A stretch of 64,000 bases of DNA from RGIG1681 sp045594425 (lineage in GTDB: Bacteria; Bacillota; Clostridia; Christensenellales; UBA1242): NCBI GenBank assembly GCA_045594425.1, contig JAZNYK010000006.1:124001-188000 (forward strand). Direction: 5' to 3'. Positions 59,684-64,000 of the stretch are shown piece by piece; position 1 is the first letter of the stretch, and every line of letters starts with the position of its first letter. The notes beneath the pieces were generated by a model. The model was not told the origin of the DNA, did not search any database, and saw only the letters and a list, made by a program, of their open reading frames with translations. A program made the translations under genes and the position numbers.

Positions 59684-60355
59684 ATGGCTAAAATTTTAAT
59701 TGTTGAAGACGATAAAGACTTAAATGGTTTAATTTCAACCTGTTTTGAAGATAATGGATTTGTCACAACCTGTTGCTACAACGGGCTGGAAGCACTTGAA
59801 CAATTTGAAAATGAAGAATTTGATTTAATTTTAAGCGATATCATGATGCCTGTTTTAGATGGTTTTTCTTTAGTTGAAAAAATTCGTTCAAAAAACTCTA
59901 ATATTCCTATTATTTTCATGACTGCCCGTGATGATAAATTTTCAAAACAACTTGGCTATAAAATTGGCATTGATGATTATATTGTAAAGCCATTTGATAT
60001 TGATGAACTTGTTTTAAAAACAAATGCTATTCTTCGCAGGGTTAACATTAACACAACAAACAATTTAACAATCGGAAATCTCACTCTAGACAACATTGAG
60101 CACATGGCATATTTAAACGGAAATGAACTTGCTTTAACCGTTCGTGAGTTCGACCTCTTATTCAAACTTTTGTCTTACCCAAAAAAAACATTTACAAGGT
60201 CTGCTTTAATGGAAGAGTTTTGGGATTTTGACTCTTCTGCAACATCACGAACTGTTGATGTTTACATGGCAAAACTTCGTGATAAAACAAGCAAATGTGA
60301 TGGTTTTGAAATTGTCACTGTTCACGGGCTTGGATATAAGGTGGTGTTAAAATGA
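59684..60355 (+). CDS. OmpR-family response regulator
   Basis: 223 residues. Receiver domain with acidic EDD (8-10), phospho-Asp in LILSDIMMPV (about 52) and Lys of IVKPFD (about 101), then a winged-helix domain (REFDLLFKLLSYP ... TVHGLGYKV). It overlaps the kinase gene by 4 bp (ATGA). Confidence 0.93.
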   Translation: MAKILIVEDDKDLNGLISTCFEDNGFVTTCCYNGLEALEQFENEEFDLILSDIMMPVLDGFSLVEKIRSKNSNIPIIFMTARDDKFSKQLGYKIGIDDYIVKPFDIDELVLKTNAILRRVNINTTNNLTIGNLTLDNIEHMAYLNGNELALTVREFDLLFKLLSYPKKTFTRSALMEEFWDFDSSATSRTVDVYMAKLRDKTSKCDGFEIVTVHGLGYKVVLK

Positions 60356-61407
60356 AACAAAACAAATCAACAAATATAATTGCTTCGGTTTATGGTTTTA
60401 TTTTGTTTTTCTTCACAATATTAATCACATCAACATCTTCAATTATTATTTACTATTTAGCATTTACACGAAGTAACCATAATTTAACAATTGTAATTAC
60501 CTCTGTTTTAGGCATTATCTTGGTCGGTGCTCTTTTATGCACTTTAGTTGATGTTGTTAGAAGAAAATATATGGTTGAAAAACCTGTCAACCAAATCTTG
60601 TCAGCAACAAAAAAAATTGCTTCTGGTGATTTTAGCGTAAAACTTCATCATACTCACGAATATGATAAGTTTAATGAATTTGATGTTATTTTTGACAACA
60701 TTAACATCATGTGCAGTGAACTTGCCAAAAACGAACTTTTAAAAAATGACTTTATTTCAAATGTTTCGCACGAAATAAAAACCCCTGTTGCAGTTATACA
60801 AAATTATGCAAAGGCTTTGCAAAGTTCTAAACTATCCGAAGAAAAACGTTTAGAATATTTGAATGGTCTTATAGTTCAAACAAAAAAACTTTCTGACCTT
60901 GTTTCAAACATATTAAAACTAAACAAACTTGAAAATCAAAAAATTGTCCCAGAAATTGAAAACTTTGACCTTTCTGAACTTGTTAGAGTTTGCGCTATTA
61001 ATTTTGAAAACCTTATAGAAAAAAAAGAATTAAAACTTAAATGTGACATTGATGAAATTAAAATAACAAGTTCTTCAACCTTACTTGAAATTGTTTTCAA
61101 TAATCTAATTTCAAACGCAATAAAGTTTACAGATAATGGCGGAAAGATTACTATTTCAGTCAAACAAGATGACCGATACGCCATTGTTCAGGTTTCAGAC
61201 ACTGGATGTGGAATATCCAATGAAACTGGCAAACATATTTTTGAAAAATTTTATCAAGGTGACACTTCAAGGGCTTCCGAAGGCAACGGTTTAGGACTTG
61301 CGCTTGTTAAGCAAGTTATAGACCTTCTTGGTGGTGAAATTTCCGTCACCAGCAAAGTTGGAAAAGGCAGCACATTTATTGTTAGATTAAAAAAGGACAC
61401 ATTATGA
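60352..61407 (+). CDS. sensor histidine kinase
   Basis: 351 residues. Two membrane helices (about 12-38 and 46-66) with a very short outside loop, a HAMP-like linker, HisKA with VSHEIKTPVAV (His about 141), and an HATPase domain (NLISNAIKF, DTGCGI, GLGLALVK). The short sensor loop suggests sensing within the membrane. Stop overlaps the next start (ATGA). Confidence 0.93.
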   Translation: MKQNKSTNIIASVYGFILFFFTILITSTSSIIIYYLAFTRSNHNLTIVITSVLGIILVGALLCTLVDVVRRKYMVEKPVNQILSATKKIASGDFSVKLHHTHEYDKFNEFDVIFDNINIMCSELAKNELLKNDFISNVSHEIKTPVAVIQNYAKALQSSKLSEEKRLEYLNGLIVQTKKLSDLVSNILKLNKLENQKIVPEIENFDLSELVRVCAINFENLIEKKELKLKCDIDEIKITSSSTLLEIVFNNLISNAIKFTDNGGKITISVKQDDRYAIVQVSDTGCGISNETGKHIFEKFYQGDTSRASEGNGLGLALVKQVIDLLGGEISVTSKVGKGSTFIVRLKKDTL

Positions 61408-62297
61408 ATTTTATAAAAAATATTTGGAACAAAATAAACAAACCACATGGTGTTTGGCTGGTTTTATTTTATATAATGTTTCCGCTTCTTATTGCTGGAA
61501 CATTAACACTTGTGATTTTAGGATATTCACAAAATGTATTTAGTTACATTTTGTATGCACTATCTGCAATATCACTCACCTATTTTGTCTACACCATTGT
61601 TTATTTTGCGCCATCAATGAAATCTAATTTTATTAACTTTTTGCAAAAACACAAATTTACAAACACGCTTCTTGAAAACTATGGATATCGAACAATTGTG
61701 TTTTCGGTGTTTTCATTTATATTGAATGTTGCATACATTTCATTTGTGGCTGTATTTGCATTTATGAGCCGTTCTGCGTGGTATTTTTCAATCACAATTT
61801 ATTATATTATTTTGGCATTAATGAAAGGCAACGTGTTTTATTCAAAACGAAAATATAACACAGAACTAAAAGAAGCACGTGCTTACCGTTTTGCAGGAAT
61901 AATGTTCATTGCTATGACAATTGCCTTTTCAGGTGTTATTGTTTTAATTTACAAATCAAACAGATATTTTGAATATGCTGGTCTGCTTATATATGCTGCT
62001 GCAGCATTCACATTCTACAAACTAACACTTTCAATTATAAATATTTTCAAAGCAAGAAAACATGATGACCTTTACATTCAAACAATCAGAAACATCAACC
62101 TTGCAAGTGCGTTGATTTCTATTATAATTTTGCAAGTTGCCATGTTTCAAGAATTTTCACCAGAAAGCAACGTTGGTTTTGCAAACGCATTAACTGGTGG
62201 AGCCATAAGTGCTTTGATTATGGTTCTTGGCATCTTTATGATTATTAAAGCAAACAAAAAGATTAAGGAGTTAAACACATCAAATGAAAACCAATAA
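61404..62297 (+). CDS. integral membrane protein in two-component operon
   Basis: 297 residues with seven to eight hydrophobic helices; no family recognised. Coupled to the kinase gene by a 4-bp overlap, so it may be its target or a signalling partner. Confidence 0.65.
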   Translation: MNFIKNIWNKINKPHGVWLVLFYIMFPLLIAGTLTLVILGYSQNVFSYILYALSAISLTYFVYTIVYFAPSMKSNFINFLQKHKFTNTLLENYGYRTIVFSVFSFILNVAYISFVAVFAFMSRSAWYFSITIYYIILALMKGNVFYSKRKYNTELKEARAYRFAGIMFIAMTIAFSGVIVLIYKSNRYFEYAGLLIYAAAAFTFYKLTLSIINIFKARKHDDLYIQTIRNINLASALISIIILQVAMFQEFSPESNVGFANALTGGAISALIMVLGIFMIIKANKKIKELNTSNENQ

Positions 62298-62685
62298 TGA
62301 TTTTGAATTCAACTATTCTGCACCATCAAATGAAGAACGTAAAGAAATTGAAAGCATAAGAAACTCTTATCTTCCACAAAGTTCTTCAGCAGACTCAAAA
62401 CTTCAAGAACTTCGAAAATTAGACAGCAAGGTAAAGAACATACCAACGACAATCGCTCTCGTTGTTGGCATTGTTGGAACTTTGATTTTTGGGCTTGGAA
62501 TGACAATGGTTTTAGAGTGGTCAATCACCACTTGGGGCATTATTGTTAGTGGCATTGGAGCAGTTCCTATTATTTTAGCAAACCCATTATTCAAAATTTT
62601 CAAGGGGAAATTAAAAAAGAAATATTCCGCACAAATCTTAAAATTAAGTGAGGAGTTATTAGAAAATGAGAACAAAAAAGTATAA
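62284..62685 (+). CDS. small two-TM membrane protein
   Basis: 133 residues. Hydrophilic N-terminus (about 1-55), two membrane helices (about 56-78 and 83-101) and a basic tail. Overlaps neighbours on both sides by 14 and 20 bp. Function unknown. Confidence 0.6.
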   Translation: MKTNNDFEFNYSAPSNEERKEIESIRNSYLPQSSSADSKLQELRKLDSKVKNIPTTIALVVGIVGTLIFGLGMTMVLEWSITTWGIIVSGIGAVPIILANPLFKIFKGKLKKKYSAQILKLSEELLENENKKV

Positions 62686-63211
62686 CGACTATGACAATTT
62701 AACTCTTTATGTAAAAAAGGTGAAGGCACAACAAATTATTGAAAACTACAAAACATTTGGTTGGCAACTTGTATCAGAAGCCGACAACAAACAATATGAA
62801 GATATTGTTGACCTAACCTTTGAAAGACCACACAAAACTGAAAACAAAGATGAACTTCAACTAATGCAAGTTTATATGGAAGACAAATTAAACGCAATTG
62901 GCAAACTTGAAAAAAACAAACACCCAAAAACAACATCATTTGGATTAATATTTGGTGTTATGGGGCTTGCGTTAATTGTTTTTGCAATATTGTTTAATTT
63001 TGGTGTTCTTGCATCTTTAAACACGGTTTATTGCATTGTTATGGGTTCAGTTGGTCTTTTGTTTTTAATATTAACATTTATTGTGATTCCAAAACTGTAT
63101 AAAAAAGAACTTAATCACTTTAAAACCACTCATGCAGTTTATGAAATGGAACTAAAAGAAATTTGCAAAAAAGCAACCACTCTTTCAGGAGGTGAAAATA
63201 ATGGCAACTAA
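62666..63211 (+). CDS. two-TM membrane protein
   Basis: 181 residues. Cytosolic N-terminal domain (about 1-85), two membrane helices (about 92-113 and 120-140) and a basic tail ending in KKATTL. Same operon; function unknown. The stop overlaps the cls start. Confidence 0.6.
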   Translation: MRTKKYNDYDNLTLYVKKVKAQQIIENYKTFGWQLVSEADNKQYEDIVDLTFERPHKTENKDELQLMQVYMEDKLNAIGKLEKNKHPKTTSFGLIFGVMGLALIVFAILFNFGVLASLNTVYCIVMGSVGLLFLILTFIVIPKLYKKELNHFKTTHAVYEMELKEICKKATTLSGGENNGN

Positions 63212-64000
63212 AACATATTCATCCCCTGCACCAAAAATAAAAAGCAATGAAAGCATTTATGCCGTTAAAGTTAAAACTGAATCAAATTATCTTGGTGTTT
63301 TAAAAACATTAATCGTGATTGGCTTAATTGTTCTTCAAGCAGCAATATTAATTGTTTCTTACATATATTTAATGAACTTGTTTAGAACCTACATGACATT
63401 TAGCCTTGTGTTTATTGCAATATCATGTATTCATGTTTTATCAAGTGACTATCACGGCCAAGCCAAAGCAACTTGGGTTATGTTTTTGCTTATATCAATG
63501 GGCTTTGGATGTCTTATTTATTTCTTTTCAGACAAAAGAGTGTTCTTTGGCAAATCGAGCAAAAAATACAACAAAATAATCAACCAAACCGACAAACTTC
63601 AAAAACAAACAGACCTATCTTTGGTTGAAAACGAAAATGTCAGGTCAAACTGCAAATATTTGCAAAATGCCGGAAATTTTAAAACTCATCTCAATTCAAG
63701 AACAACATATTACCCTAGCGGAACACAATTGTTTGATGAAATTTTAGAAGAGTTTGAAAAAGCAAAGAGTTTTATTTTTGTTGAATATTTCATTGTTTCT
63801 GACGGCGTTCTTCTTAACAAATTTTTAAGAGTTTTAAAAGAAAAAGTTGCTCAAGGCGTTGAAGTTAGAATGATTTATGACGATATGGGCAGTCACGGAA
63901 CTCTTTCAAGAAAAACAAAAAAAGAAATAATTAAATCTGGCATAAAGTTACACGCATTTAACAGACTTATTCCTATTTTTAATATTGGTTTAAATTTGCG
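63201..64000 (+). CDS. cls: cardiolipin synthase, N-terminal part (cut by window edge)
   Basis: Starts at ATG 63201 behind AGGAGGTG and runs off the right edge. Two N-terminal membrane helices (about 35-58 and 63-80, then KATWVMFLLISMGFGCLIYF), then the PLD-type region beginning YPSGTQLFDEILEEFEKAK and VEYFIVSDG, as in bacterial cardiolipin synthases. The first HKD motif lies beyond the end. With the two-component genes upstream, this points to envelope-stress control of cardiolipin. Confidence 0.85.
   Translation, partial: MATKTYSSPAPKIKSNESIYAVKVKTESNYLGVLKTLIVIGLIVLQAAILIVSYIYLMNLFRTYMTFSLVFIAISCIHVLSSDYHGQAKATWVMFLLISMGFGCLIYFFSDKRVFFGKSSKKYNKIINQTDKLQKQTDLSLVENENVRSNCKYLQNAGNFKTHLNSRTTYYPSGTQLFDEILEEFEKAKSFIFVEYFIVSDGVLLNKFLRVLKEKVAQGVEVRMIYDDMGSHGTLSRKTKKEIIKSGIKLHAFNRLIPIFNIGLNL

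Noticed and set aside
1..64000. rRNA, tRNA, known riboswitches, prophage structural genes
   Set aside because: I looked through the gaps and found none that I could support.

Overview
The window is AT-rich DNA (roughly 70 % A+T by eye) using the standard bacterial code (TGA is a real stop, for example at 60353-60355). It comes most plausibly from an anaerobic Bacillota (Clostridia-like, probably uncultured gut) chromosome. The support is a class III fructose-bisphosphatase, anaerobic ribonucleotide reductase NrdD/NrdG, an NfnAB-type electron-bifurcating transhydrogenase, desulfoferrodoxin superoxide reductase, strong AGGAGG ribosome sites and abundant intrinsic terminators. The taxon is an inference.

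Positions 1 to about 30,000 form an accessory defence island. From the left it holds a KAP-type P-loop ATPase with a membrane coiled-coil partner; a serine recombinase (3229-4713) surrounded by nested hairpins and helically phased TTCACA repeats; a membrane protein; and a type II restriction-modification set (controller protein with C-box, HNH endonuclease, convergent methyltransferase). Then come a DUF4062 protein, a SEC-C/PD-(D/E)XK protein, and a large DNA phosphorothioation locus on the minus strand. A second serine recombinase (27535-29043), preceded by the same kind of TTCACA array, and a HEPN-like protein close the island.

The phosphorothioation locus has two parts. dndBCDE (12761-17646) is the modification operon, with a TTGACT-17-TATACT promoter overlapped by a perfect 15+15 bp palindrome. 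Upstream of it, 17742-27070 encodes a candidate effector module: a HEPN protein, a GmrSD/SspE-like DUF262 protein, a protein with an internally duplicated domain, a PLD-nuclease/SF2 helicase fusion, a 54-residue protein, a second DndD-like SMC ATPase and a small helical protein. This does not look like classical DndFGH or SspE alone. No dndA is present, so a housekeeping cysteine desulfurase is presumed.

Positions 30,248 to 64,000 look like ordinary chromosome: a methyltransferase, GNAT acetyltransferases, PncC, a ferritin-like protein, Fbp, FabG-like reductases, NfnAB, CoaE, a repeat lipoprotein, a three-gene ABC exporter, NrdDG behind two NrdR-like boxes, a TtcA-like tRNA thiolase, a superoxide reductase/FTR-like pair, a glycosyltransferase/acyltransferase group, and a two-component operon that leads into a truncated cardiolipin synthase at the right edge.
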